NCBI RefSeq assembly: GCF_023167465.1
Contig: NZ_AP025698.1
Location: 496,001-560,000, forward strand
DNA length: 64,000 bases
Reading direction: 5' to 3'
Source of the DNA: Methanothermobacter tenebrarum
Lineage (GTDB): Archaea; Methanobacteriota; Methanobacteria; Methanobacteriales; DSM-23052
The position numbers were made by a program, and so were the translations under genes. The notes beneath the pieces are model-generated. The model was not told the origin of the DNA. It did no database searches and saw only the letters and a program-made list of their open reading frames with translations. How positions within the stretch are numbered: the first letter of the stretch is position 1; each line of letters begins with the position of its first letter. Positions 8,943 to 15,858 of this stretch are shown one piece after another.

Positions 8943-10223
8943 ATGATGAGAGCATACATTGAAACATTCGGATGCACCTTTAACAAAGGAGACTCAGAGA
9001 TAATGGCAGGAATACTCTCAAAAAAAGGCATAAGGGTAGTGGACACTATCAAAGATGCTGATCTCATCATAATAAACACATGCTACGTTAAACATCCAAC
9101 TGAACATAAGGTCATAAACAGGATAAAAAAAGTCCAAGAACTCTATCCTTCCAAGCCACTAATAGTAACCGGGTGCATGGTAGAGATAGACCCTGAAAAA
9201 CTCGAGAAAATAGCACCAAGGGCAAGTTGGATAGGACCACACAAAATCCACAAAATATACGAAGCGGCCAAGGGGACAATAGTAGGTGAAAGGATAAAAG
9301 AGACCGGACCATATCCTATAAAGAAAGCCGAAATGCCCAGGATAAGATTCAACCCCCACATACATATAATACAGTTATGTGAAGGATGTCTCGGGGAATG
9401 TAGATATTGTTGCACCCGCTTCGCCAGGGGAAAACTGCAAAGCCACGCTATAGAGGCTCTGAAAAGGGAGGCAGAACAGGCCATAATAGAGGGTTGTAAA
9501 GAATTGCAATTAACAGCCCAAGACACAGCAGCCTATGGCAGGGATATTGGTGAAAATCTACCAGAACTCCTCAACCAGATAAGTTCAATAGAGGATGATT
9601 TCAGGATAAGGGTAGGTATGATGCACCCCATGAACGTACTAGACATATTAGAAGATCTCATAGACGCATTCAAATCAGAGAAAATCTACAAATTCCTACA
9701 TTTACCAGTTCAGAGTGGAAACAATAGAGTATTAGAGGATATGGGGAGAGGATACACAGTAGAAGATTTCAGGTATATAGTGGAAAGTTTCAGGGAAGAA
9801 ATACCCGAAATGTCCATTGCAACTGATATAATAGTGGGATATCCAACAGAGGATGAAAAAGCGTTCCAGGATACTTGCAAACTTCTAAAGGAGATAAAAC
9901 CAAACTTCATCCACCTATCAAAGTATAAACATAGACCAAGAGCACCATCATCCTCACTTAAAGAATTGGACTTCAAAGTTGTTAAAAGACGTTCAAAAAT
10001 AATAGAAAAGATAAAATCAGAAATAACAATAAAAGATAACATGAAACTAATTGGAAAATCCCAGAAGATACTAATAGTCGAAAAAGGCAGGAAAGGAGGT
10101 TTCATAGGACGTACAAACTCTTATATACCGGTTATAACAGAAAAGGCCGATCCAGGATCTTTCCTAAAGGTTAAGATTAATGGGGCGACTAACACCTACC
10201 TTACAGCAACCCCAATAGAATAA
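8943..10223 (+). CDS. tRNA N6-threonylcarbamoyladenosine methylthiotransferase (archaeal MtaB/CDKAL1 type)
   Basis: This radical SAM enzyme adds a methylthio group to t6A37 of ANN-decoding tRNAs. The 426-residue protein shows the three domains of the family: an N-terminal UPF0004 domain with three cluster cysteines (FGCTFN, NTCYV, TGCMV), the radical SAM core with CLGECRYC inside QLCEGCLGECRYCCTRFARG, and a C-terminal TRAM domain (from about residue 365). LPVQSGNNRVLEDMGRGYT is also diagnostic. Two ATG codons (8943 and 8946) follow a GGAG site; either could start. It ends 7 bp before the tRNA-Phe gene on the other strand. Confidence 0.9.
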   Translation: MMRAYIETFGCTFNKGDSEIMAGILSKKGIRVVDTIKDADLIIINTCYVKHPTEHKVINRIKKVQELYPSKPLIVTGCMVEIDPEKLEKIAPRASWIGPHKIHKIYEAAKGTIVGERIKETGPYPIKKAEMPRIRFNPHIHIIQLCEGCLGECRYCCTRFARGKLQSHAIEALKREAEQAIIEGCKELQLTAQDTAAYGRDIGENLPELLNQISSIEDDFRIRVGMMHPMNVLDILEDLIDAFKSEKIYKFLHLPVQSGNNRVLEDMGRGYTVEDFRYIVESFREEIPEMSIATDIIVGYPTEDEKAFQDTCKLLKEIKPNFIHLSKYKHRPRAPSSSLKELDFKVVKRRSKIIEKIKSEITIKDNMKLIGKSQKILIVEKGRKGGFIGRTNSYIPVITEKADPGSFLKVKINGATNTYLTATPIE

Positions 10224-10230
10224 TTTTAAT

Positions 10231-10303
<73 letters not shown>

Positions 10304-10308
10304 ATAGT

Positions 10309-10379
10309 GGGCCGGACGAGATTCGAACTCGCGACCACCTCCGTGTCAGGGAGGCATCCTACCCCTAGACCACCGGCCC
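10309..10379 (-). tRNA. tRNA-Val (GAC)
   Basis: Acceptor GGGCCGG pairs with CCGGCCC, anticodon stem CCTCC/GGAGG encloses CTGACAC (anticodon GAC, reading GUC/GUU), and the T arm is GCGAG-TTCGAAT-CTCGT. No intron is seen. It forms a tandem pair with tRNA-Phe and follows the structured region upstream on the minus strand. Confidence 0.95.
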
Positions 10380-10512
10380 CCAATCCTCTGATTGGAGCTC
10401 ACCCCCACCCAATTTCCCACTAGGGGGGTGTTCATACCACGGGGGGTTACGCACTTAAAAGTTTAAGTTTATCTATAACCCGGACCAGGATCCCGTATTC
10501 ATCACATATACG
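10380..10512. other. Upstream flank of tRNA-Val, no gene seen
   Basis: No ORF with a ribosome binding site is present. The sequence is locally G/C rich with runs such as CACCCCCACCC and CTAGGGGGGTG that could pair with each other. A minus-strand AT-rich block (around 10451-10475) could hold the tRNA promoter, but I see no clean TATA box at the usual distance. Confidence 0.4.
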
Positions 10513-10534
10513 TTTTTTTTTTTTTTTTTTTTTT
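10513..10534 (+). repeat. Homopolymer run of 22 T
   Basis: Twenty-two consecutive T on the plus strand separate the tRNA flank from the hairpin-rich region. On the plus strand this would be a very strong archaeal termination signal; on the minus strand it is an A run. Its exact length may be affected by sequencing or assembly. Confidence 0.8.
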
Positions 10535-10660
10535 GGGTGGAACTATCCCACCCTAGGGATGGGGAGACCCTTCCCTATGATCACCCCCTCCAGTTGGGGG
10601 ATCATATGGGGTGGAGGTTTCTCTCTGCGGGCGCTCGGGAGCGTCCCACATCCTATTTCA
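10535..10660 (-). ncRNA. Candidate structured non-coding RNA, unknown class
   Basis: This GC-rich block in an AT-rich genome contains four consecutive hairpins. Read on the minus strand they are: a GGG-CGCTC/GAGCG-CCC stem; a long ATGATC-CCCC/GGGG-GATCAT stem; an AGGGA-GGG/CCC-TCCCT stem; and GGGTGG/CCACCC. A palindromic TATA box at 10676-10687 would start a minus-strand transcript near 10655, at the edge of the block. No coding frame with a ribosome binding site is seen. I could not match it to SRP RNA, RNase P RNA or a C/D-box guide. The strand is inferred only from the promoter. Confidence 0.4.
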
Positions 10661-10675
10661 TAGTTCTTATCATCT

Positions 10676-10687
10676 CTTATATATAAG
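10676..10687. promoter_or_regulatory. Palindromic TATA box CTTATATATAAG
   Basis: A perfect 12-bp palindromic TATA element. For the minus strand it would give a start near 10655, just before the hairpin block; for the plus strand a start near 10708, where no gene follows directly. Confidence 0.55.
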
Positions 10688-10735
10688 TTTCTATCCTCCG
10701 TGAACCACCCCCACGCCTACCTGGGGAGTTCCCGC

Positions 10736-10760
10736 TTATAAAATTTTCTAACCATCCCCC
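10736..10760 (-). promoter_or_regulatory. GGGGGATGGTT + TATA promoter-like motif (copy 1 of 2)
   Basis: On the minus strand a GGGGGATGGTT element is followed by GAAA and a TTTTATAA box. The same 25-nt arrangement occurs at 57328-57352 with 23 of 25 identical bases, ahead of another hairpin-rich leader. The TATA portion fits a minus-strand promoter with a start near 10714. Confidence 0.45.
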
Positions 10761-10921
10761 CTACTTTATCCCCCAGCCTTCGAAAAAAAGACCTAGCAAC
10801 AATGGAAAATTCCTTCTTCTTTCAAGGGAGATTAAACGTATGATTTCAGTAAATTTTATTAGACAGTACTTTTATAGATGGGACAAACATTAGGTCCAAC
10901 CTTTTTTTGGTGGTTGTTGTA
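10761..10921 (+). promoter_or_regulatory. Promoter and leader of the small membrane cassette
   Basis: A TATA-like TTTATAGA at 10871-10878 predicts a plus-strand start near 10900. A GGTGGT ribosome binding site (10909-10914) then sits seven bases before the ATG of the 19-codon ORF. Nothing else recognisable lies in the upstream part of this stretch. Confidence 0.45.
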
Positions 10922-10981
10922 ATGGAATACGAAATTCTAATCCCCTCACTGTTGGTTATAGGATTGTATATAATCACCTAG
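10922..10981 (+). CDS. 19-residue membrane micropeptide candidate
   Basis: A short ORF that begins with ATG, seven bases after a GGTGGT ribosome binding site, and ends with TAG 12 bases before the next gene. The product (MEYEILIPSLLVIGLYIIT) is a charged N-terminus followed by one hydrophobic stretch long enough for a membrane helix. It is the first ORF after the predicted start point, so it could be a real microprotein acting with the two membrane proteins downstream, or a leader ORF that couples their translation. Size and lack of homology knowledge keep confidence low. Confidence 0.4.
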   Translation: MEYEILIPSLLVIGLYIIT

Positions 10982-10993
10982 GGTCTTTATAAG

Positions 10994-11236
10994 ATGGGTC
11001 TAGTCAATAGAAGGTGGCATGTGAATCTTTGGAATCTTATAATATTCATGGCATTTATAGTCTCTGGTATTGGGGGTTTCATCCTCCTATCCATGCTAGA
11101 ATATGGTGTGAAAGCCCCTTTTAATCATCAATTGCTCTATTGGCATGTTGAGGCGGGCGTAGACCTTATGATCATAACCATATTCCATTTCCATTACTAT
11201 AAAGGTAGTATATATAGGGTATTCGGGGTGCGTTAA
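10994..11236 (+). CDS. Small two-helix membrane protein, histidine-rich (DUF4405-like)
   Basis: An 80-residue protein with two predicted membrane helices (about residues 12-35 and 49-69). Conserved-looking features are WNLIIF...SGIGGF in helix 1 and YWHVEAG...FHFHYY in helix 2. The spaced histidines on membrane helices resemble those that bind haem b in small cytochrome b561/DUF4405-type proteins, but haem binding is inference. The second half of the next gene repeats the same pattern, so the two are paralogues. AGGGT, nine bases upstream, is a weak ribosome binding site. Function unknown. Confidence 0.65.
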   Translation: MGLVNRRWHVNLWNLIIFMAFIVSGIGGFILLSMLEYGVKAPFNHQLLYWHVEAGVDLMIITIFHFHYYKGSIYRVFGVR

Positions 11237-11238
11237 CT

Positions 11239-11826
11239 TTGTGTTTAATGGAAAAAATCGCCAAAAAACTAATATTACTATTACCAGCCATCACCGGGCT
11301 ATTATCAGCTGATGGATCCTGTGCTGCTTCTTGTCCATATGGGCTTGTAAATGATCCTTATCCTGGGCAGTGCCCCCGGTATACTGACTTGAATGGTGAT
11401 GGTTTCTGTGACTTTTCACAGACATCAACTTCCATGGCAACGGATACCGCAGCTGATGAACCCCATCAAGGGGACGCTACAAACCATACTATAGGAGATG
11501 CAGACGCTGATGGAGTGGATTATCATATCATACCAGTTACGATGATTATCATAGGATTATACCTTCTCACCTATCATCTTTTTAAGAAAGGGTATATTAA
11601 AAGGTCGAAGTATAGGAGATTATGGAATCTGCTTTTAACGTTCGGTTATGCCGGGACGGGATTTACAGGATTCTTATTGATTTTCTTCATAAAATTAAGT
11701 ATCAGGACAGCTTTAAACCCATCGATAACATATTGGCACGCTGAAATGTCAATCCTTATGGTAGTGGCGACACTTTTACATATACACATTTACTGGAAAC
11801 CCTTCAAGTTCATCTTCTCATTTTAG
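11239..11826 (+). CDS. Exported Cys-rich domain fused to a DUF4405-like membrane domain
   Basis: About 195 residues. A signal-peptide-like N-terminus (KKLILLLPAITGLLSADGS) precedes an outside domain with four cysteines spaced C-x3-C-x12-C-x11-C, including PYGLVNDPYPGQCPRY and the EF-hand-like DLNGDGFCD. A Ser/Thr/Asp-rich linker follows, then three membrane helices. The last two copy the neighbour's WNLLL...GTGFTGF and YWHAEMS...HIHIYW patterns. I recall similar CPYG...NDPYPG...CD modules in membrane iron-sulfur proteins, so an electron-transfer role is possible but unproven. The TTG at 11239 has GGGGTG eight bases upstream; an ATG at 11248 is the alternative start. It overlaps the next gene's 3' end by 9 bp, convergently. 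Confidence 0.65.
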   Translation: MCLMEKIAKKLILLLPAITGLLSADGSCAASCPYGLVNDPYPGQCPRYTDLNGDGFCDFSQTSTSMATDTAADEPHQGDATNHTIGDADADGVDYHIIPVTMIIIGLYLLTYHLFKKGYIKRSKYRRLWNLLLTFGYAGTGFTGFLLIFFIKLSIRTALNPSITYWHAEMSILMVVATLLHIHIYWKPFKFIFSF

Positions 11827-12420
11827 TCTTATAACACGGTGGGGTGTTACTATCATGTTTATTTTTTCATCATGTGGCTCCACTGGGACCTTTTTGATGA
11901 TCTGCATTTCATCCACAGTCGTCACAATGGGCGTCTTATCCGTTATAGCATTTTGGCCTTTAAGCTCCCTTATTTCACGATCCCCGTAACCTCCACCCTT
12001 ACCTAGCCTGTTACCCTCCATGTCAACGGCCACAGACCCTTCAACTACGAGATCGACTTTGGGGAAAACTTTTATAGGTGATCCGAACTTGTAAGCCCCT
12101 CTTATAGTGGAGGCTGATCTTTCACAGCCCCTTGCATCAGCAGCTCTAATATAGAGGTATCCTCTTTTGAGTCGTGGTGTGGGCATTATAAGATCTTTAC
12201 CATGGCGTAGGGCTAACCCCCTTACTGGACGCTGTGCAGAATCCGGACTCGAAAATATCACCCTGGATTTTTTCCATTCCATTGTCCTTGAAAGGCGTAG
12301 TGCAGCGGCCATGGAACCCTTGAAGTCTGGTATTCTACCATAGTCTCCTTTAGGTCTTCGGGAGATGCCAAGTTTGTGCAGGCGATCCCATATTAGTTTT
12401 CTGACTTCCCCTTTTTTCAT
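11818..12420 (-). CDS. 5-formyltetrahydrofolate cyclo-ligase family protein
   Basis: A 200-residue member of the methenyltetrahydrofolate synthetase fold. Motifs are the N-terminal KKGEVRKLIWDRL, FSSPDS, and the nucleotide-binding GNRLGKGGGYGDRE. Archaeal members act on folate- or pterin-like substrates not defined by sequence; in a tetrahydromethanopterin organism the true substrate is uncertain. Its ATG overlaps the stop of the RDD gene (ATGA), so it is the last gene of a hypE-RDD-cyclo-ligase unit. Confidence 0.82.
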   Translation of the reverse strand: MKKGEVRKLIWDRLHKLGISRRPKGDYGRIPDFKGSMAAALRLSRTMEWKKSRVIFSSPDSAQRPVRGLALRHGKDLIMPTPRLKRGYLYIRAADARGCERSASTIRGAYKFGSPIKVFPKVDLVVEGSVAVDMEGNRLGKGGGYGDREIRELKGQNAITDKTPIVTTVDEMQIIKKVPVEPHDEKINMIVTPHRVIRLK

Positions 12421-12809
12421 TGATCCCCCATTATAACCCTTGTACCGGCTATTTTATCAAATAATCTTAATTCTTTATTGTATCCTAGGATCACATCGAA
12501 TATCAGTGGGAACCAGCAAATTTTGGGCAGATTTCTTATTATAACCTGTCTGTATTTTAAATCCCCTTCTATGGAGACTACCTCCAGTTTCTGGTTTAAT
12601 TTGCCAATAGTCCCACCATGATACTCAAAGTAACTGAAATATGAGATTGTAACGATGGCTAATAAAACTAGCCAATAATTATAGAGGAAAAATGAGCCCG
12701 TGAAGACGATTACAGGATAGGCTAGTAAAGTTAGGGCCCATATTATCAAATTGACCACTAGAAAGTCTATAATAAAAGCGAAAAGTCTCCTTTTTGTGAT
12801 TTCCTCCAT
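12417..12809 (-). CDS. RDD-family membrane protein
   Basis: A 130-residue integral membrane protein. The RDD family is named for the Arg-Asp-Asp in helix 1; here the equivalent is RRLFAFIIDFLVVNL, with IID in place of RDD's exact residues. The GGTIGKLNQKLEVVS turn is also typical. Transport of small ions or solutes has been proposed for some relatives. An upstream ATG at 12827 overlaps hypE, but the ATG at 12809 follows a GGTTGATT site and gives the usual MEEITKRR start. Confidence 0.75.
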   Translation of the reverse strand: MEEITKRRLFAFIIDFLVVNLIIWALTLLAYPVIVFTGSFFLYNYWLVLLAIVTISYFSYFEYHGGTIGKLNQKLEVVSIEGDLKYRQVIIRNLPKICWFPLIFDVILGYNKELRLFDKIAGTRVIMGDQ

Positions 12810-12820
12810 TTTAATCAACC

Positions 12821-13831
12821 TTAACATACCCTTGGCACCGGATCTGCTATGGGCGCTTCAATTATCCTCCTACCCCCAAGGGATGTTTCGAGTATTACGT
12901 GTTTGTCATCTGTCACCTCACCTACTATCTGTGCTTCGGCTCCATATTTTGTCTTCCTGATTGCCTTAAGGATTTCATCTGCAAGTTCTGCTTCCACGCC
13001 CATAACAATTTTACCCTCATTCGCAACCTCATAGGGGTCTATGCCAAGCATCTCAGAGACCGCCCTCACTTCATCCTTTATGGGTATCTTATCCTCTTCT
13101 ATTAGTATGCCCACACCAGATTTTTCTGCTAATTCATTAAGGGTATTTGCAAGACCTCCACGGGTAGGGTCCTTCATGGCCTTCACACCCCCCACCTCCA
13201 GGGCGGCCTCCACGATCTCCCAGATTGGGGCTACATCAGATTTGAGGCTTGTTTCGAAGCCGAACCCTTCCCTGTATGCCATTAATGCTATTCCATGGTC
13301 TCCTATGCTCCCTGTTAGGATGATCTTGTCCCCAACTTCGAGTCCGTTATCCCTTATTATCTTGCCCTTCTCCGCTATCCCGATGCCCGTTGTTGTTATC
13401 ACCATCTTGTCAAGTTTTCCTTGTTCCATCACCTTAGTGTCACCTGTTATTATCGAAGTTCCTGTTTCCTGGGATACTTGGTCCATAGATTTTATGATAC
13501 GCTCTAATTCCTCTGAATTGAATCCTTCACTTATTATCATGGCATTTGCGATGGCAAGGGGTTTCGCGCCCATAACTGATATGTCATTTATGGTACCTGA
13601 AATTGCAAGTCTCCCAATATCCCCACCTGGAAAGAACAATGGGTCGATGGTATGACCATCTGTACTTATAACTATCTCATAGCCGTCTAATGGTATGCTA
13701 GCTGCATCATCCAAATCATCTAATCCGACACCACCATTGACGCTCTTTTTCTGGATGTTGGAGAGAATTATCTCTGATATGAGATCTTGCATCATCTCTC
13801 CGCCCGCACCATGTGACATGCTGATCTTCAT
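12821..13831 (-). CDS. hypE: Hydrogenase maturation protein HypE
   Basis: HypE dehydrates a carbamoyl group on its own C-terminal cysteine to make the cyanide ligand of NiFe hydrogenases, which this methanogen needs for hydrogen uptake. The 336-residue protein has the N-terminal MSHGAGGEMMQDLI, the ATP-binding motif ISGTINDISVMGAKPLAI, DPTRGGLANTLNE, and ends in PRVC, the expected terminal thiocarboxamide site. A GGTGA ribosome binding site precedes the ATG. It is divergent from rps8e. Confidence 0.96.
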   Translation of the reverse strand: MKISMSHGAGGEMMQDLISEIILSNIQKKSVNGGVGLDDLDDAASIPLDGYEIVISTDGHTIDPLFFPGGDIGRLAISGTINDISVMGAKPLAIANAMIISEGFNSEELERIIKSMDQVSQETGTSIITGDTKVMEQGKLDKMVITTTGIGIAEKGKIIRDNGLEVGDKIILTGSIGDHGIALMAYREGFGFETSLKSDVAPIWEIVEAALEVGGVKAMKDPTRGGLANTLNELAEKSGVGILIEEDKIPIKDEVRAVSEMLGIDPYEVANEGKIVMGVEAELADEILKAIRKTKYGAEAQIVGEVTDDKHVILETSLGGRRIIEAPIADPVPRVC

Positions 13832-13946
13832 AGCTTCACCTTTTATATTACCCTATCATTATAATATTATAGGAGAGTATAAAATTGTTTCCCAGGGGGA
13901 ACATTCCCAAATTTGAAGTTTATCCCCCTGGTAGATCCAAAAAATT
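13832..13946. other. hypE upstream region with a CCAGGGGGA inverted repeat
   Basis: An inverted repeat CCAGGGGGA (about 13892-13900) and TCCCCCTGG (about 13923-13931) lies between hypE and the rps8e promoter, separated by about 22 bp. It could be a hairpin in a hypE leader or an operator. TATA-like sequence for hypE is present at about 13860-13880 on the minus strand. Confidence 0.4.
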
Positions 13947-14090
13947 TATATAATGAGGTGCTAATTAGTAGATGATATAATTTTTTCTCTGGGGGGATCC
14001 TCCAGAGGGGTGATGAGAGTATCATCTGCCCCTTGATTTAAAGATTATATCCTCTAATTCTAATATATAATATTTTGAGGTGATGTTAAA
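13947..14090 (+). promoter_or_regulatory. rps8e promoter and structured leader
   Basis: TATA box AATTTATATAAT at about 13948-13959 predicts a start near 13978, leaving a leader of about 110 nt. The leader begins with two adjacent hairpins: CTCTGG/CCAGAG (about 13989-14009), then GGGG-GATGA/TCATC-CCCC (about 14008-14033). A GAGGTGAT ribosome binding site precedes the ATG. The hairpins may be autoregulatory or the 5' part of a small RNA. Confidence 0.5.
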
Positions 14091-14474
14091 ATGGCGATAT
14101 GGCAAGGTAGATCAAAGAGAAAACCAACCGGTGGAAGGTTGAAAAAGAGCAGAGGCAAAAGAAAATATGAACTTGGAAGGGAAGCCGCGGAGACAAGAAT
14201 CGGCGAAAGAAAGATTAGGACAATAAGGACAAGGGGGGGTAACAGGAAGCTTAGACTAGTAACAGACACCCATATAAACGTGGTAGATCCTGACACCAAC
14301 AAAGTGGAAATTGCAGAGATACTAAATGTAGTGGAGAATAGGGCCAACCCCCACTTCGTAAGGAGGAACATCATAACAAAGGGTGCTATTGTAGAGACAA
14401 GTAAAGGCCTTGCTAGGGTAACTTCAAGACCTGGCCAACATGGCATACTCAACGGCATACTAATCAAGAAATGA
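14091..14474 (+). CDS. rps8e: 30S ribosomal protein S8e
   Basis: The 127-residue basic protein matches archaeal S8e from end to end: MAIWQGRSKRKPTGGRLKKS at the start, RVKTIR-like KIRTIRTRGGNRKLRL, NPHFVRRNIITKGAIVET, and the terminal GRVTSRPGQHGILNGILI pattern. It binds 16S rRNA in the small subunit. The DNA polymerase fragment gene follows 13 bp downstream, an arrangement suggesting cotranscription of a ribosomal and a replication gene. Confidence 0.97.
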   Translation: MAIWQGRSKRKPTGGRLKKSRGKRKYELGREAAETRIGERKIRTIRTRGGNRKLRLVTDTHINVVDPDTNKVEIAEILNVVENRANPHFVRRNIITKGAIVETSKGLARVTSRPGQHGILNGILIKK

Positions 14475-14487
14475 TGGGTGTATAAAT

Positions 14488-15153
14488 TTGGTTGATAACC
14501 TGAAAAAGGAGATACTATCCCAGGTTGAGAAATTCTTGGATTATATTAATAATAGGCTCCCAGAGGGGATGGAACTCGAATATGAAGGCTTCTACCAGAG
14601 GGGCTTCTTCGTAACCAAGAAGAGATATGCTCTAATCGAAGACGATACCATCATCGTCAAGGGCCTTGAACTAGTAAGGAGGGATTGGGCGCCAATAGCC
14701 AAGAAAACACAGCAGATGGTCCTCCGGGCAATACTAGAGGAAGGATCCCCCAAGAAGGCTAAAGATATCATAAAGAAGGTTATAAAGGATATTAAAGATG
14801 GTAATGTGCCAGTCGAGGATCTTATCATCCACACGCAGATCACCAAAAACCTTGATGAATACAAGCAAGTAGGCCCCCATATAATAGCGGCTAAAAAATC
14901 CCTCCAAAAGGGTAGGTGGATTGAAAGGGGGTCCATAATCCGCTACATTATAGTGAAGGGAAAAGAACCCATCAGTCAAAGGGCGGTTCCAGTCGAGGAC
15001 TTCAAGGGAGAATACGACCCTGACTATTATATAGAGAATCAGGTTCTAGCCGCCGTATCCCGTATAATAACATCCCTTGGATATTCAACAGATGATATCC
15101 TTATACTGGCCAAGGGCGAAAGGCAGAGTAGCCTAGACGCATTCCTCCAATAG
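14488..15153 (+). CDS. polB2: Family B DNA polymerase, separately encoded C-terminal (thumb) subunit PolB2
   Basis: The 221-residue protein corresponds to the region after the DTDS catalytic motif of a normal archaeal PolB. It starts near the KKRYA-type motif (FFVTKKRYALI), continues with KGLELVRRDWAPIAKKTQ and KGRWIERGSIIRYIIVKG, and ends in the thumb. It has no exonuclease domain or catalytic aspartates. Methanothermobacter is known to have a PolB split into two polypeptides encoded at separate loci, and this matches the small one; the large part is not in this window. TTG start with GGGTG seven bases upstream. This is a natural split gene, not a broken fragment. Confidence 0.92.
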   Translation: MVDNLKKEILSQVEKFLDYINNRLPEGMELEYEGFYQRGFFVTKKRYALIEDDTIIVKGLELVRRDWAPIAKKTQQMVLRAILEEGSPKKAKDIIKKVIKDIKDGNVPVEDLIIHTQITKNLDEYKQVGPHIIAAKKSLQKGRWIERGSIIRYIIVKGKEPISQRAVPVEDFKGEYDPDYYIENQVLAAVSRIITSLGYSTDDILILAKGERQSSLDAFLQ

Positions 15154-15165
15154 TGGGTGAAGTTC

Positions 15166-15846
15166 ATGTTAAAGGCCGTGTACTTTGACATTGATGACAC
15201 ACTCTATGACACGTCAAGTTTCGCCAAGTTAGCTAGAAAAGCTGCTTTAAGTGTGATGATCGAAGCCGGGTTACCCCTCACACAAGAAGAGGCTTACCCC
15301 CTCCTCAGGGAGATTATAGATGAAAAGGGATCAAATTATGGTAAGCATTTTAACGTGCTTACAGAGAGAGTTTTCGGCGAGGAAAAACCCCTACTGATAG
15401 CATTGGGGGTTATAACATACCACAATGTTAAATTCGCCCTTTTGAGGCCATTCCCCGAGACCATACCAACTTTGATACACCTTAAAGGTAAAGGTTATCA
15501 CCTTGGGGTGATATCCAATGGTCTCACCATAAAACAATGGGAGAAACTGATAAGACTTGGCATACACCATTTCTTTGATGAGGTTATCACCTCAGAGGAA
15601 GTGGGAGTCGAAAAACCAGACCCAAGAATATTTAAGGAAGCCCTCAATAGGATGGGTTGTAAGCCCGAGGATTCCGTCATGGTCGGGGATAAATTTAAAG
15701 AGGATATAATCGGCGCCGTGAACGCGGGCATGTCAGCAATACTTGTCAATTCCAAGTTAAAAGATGATGAAAAGGATTACATAAAAAGAGAGAAACTTGA
15801 CATTGAAATAATATCCAACATAGGAGAGCTTAAAAATATCCTATAG
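15166..15846 (+). CDS. HAD-superfamily hydrolase (TIGR02253-like)
   Basis: A 226-residue Rossmann-fold phosphatase. The four HAD motifs are visible: I, YFDIDDTLYD; II, VISNG; III, the lysine in GVEKPDPRIF; IV, MVGDKFKEDI. A helical cap lies between motifs I and II, as in subfamily I phosphatases. The substrate cannot be inferred. An upstream in-frame GTG (15157) is rejected because GGTGA lies five bases before the ATG at 15166. It sits in the rps8e-polB2 run and ends just before the AAA+ gene. Confidence 0.88.
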   Translation: MLKAVYFDIDDTLYDTSSFAKLARKAALSVMIEAGLPLTQEEAYPLLREIIDEKGSNYGKHFNVLTERVFGEEKPLLIALGVITYHNVKFALLRPFPETIPTLIHLKGKGYHLGVISNGLTIKQWEKLIRLGIHHFFDEVITSEEVGVEKPDPRIFKEALNRMGCKPEDSVMVGDKFKEDIIGAVNAGMSAILVNSKLKDDEKDYIKREKLDIEIISNIGELKNIL

Positions 15847-15858
15847 ACGGTGTCTAAA

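Noticed and set aside
10535..10660. SRP RNA, RNase P RNA or H/ACA guide identity for the structured block
   Set aside because: The conserved SRP helix 8 sequence and the RNase P core motifs are not visible, and the ACA after the last plus-strand stem lacks a convincing guide pocket.
13041..13655. 204-residue plus-strand ORF opposite hypE
   Set aside because: Lies wholly antisense to a clear hypE gene; composition (Ser/Pro/Ile-rich) is typical of an antisense shadow and no ribosome binding site is present.
14008..14033. C/D-box or k-turn RNA in the rps8e leader, because of GTGATGA
   Set aside because: The matching CTGA D box is missing on the 3' side, so a k-turn cannot form in the normal way.
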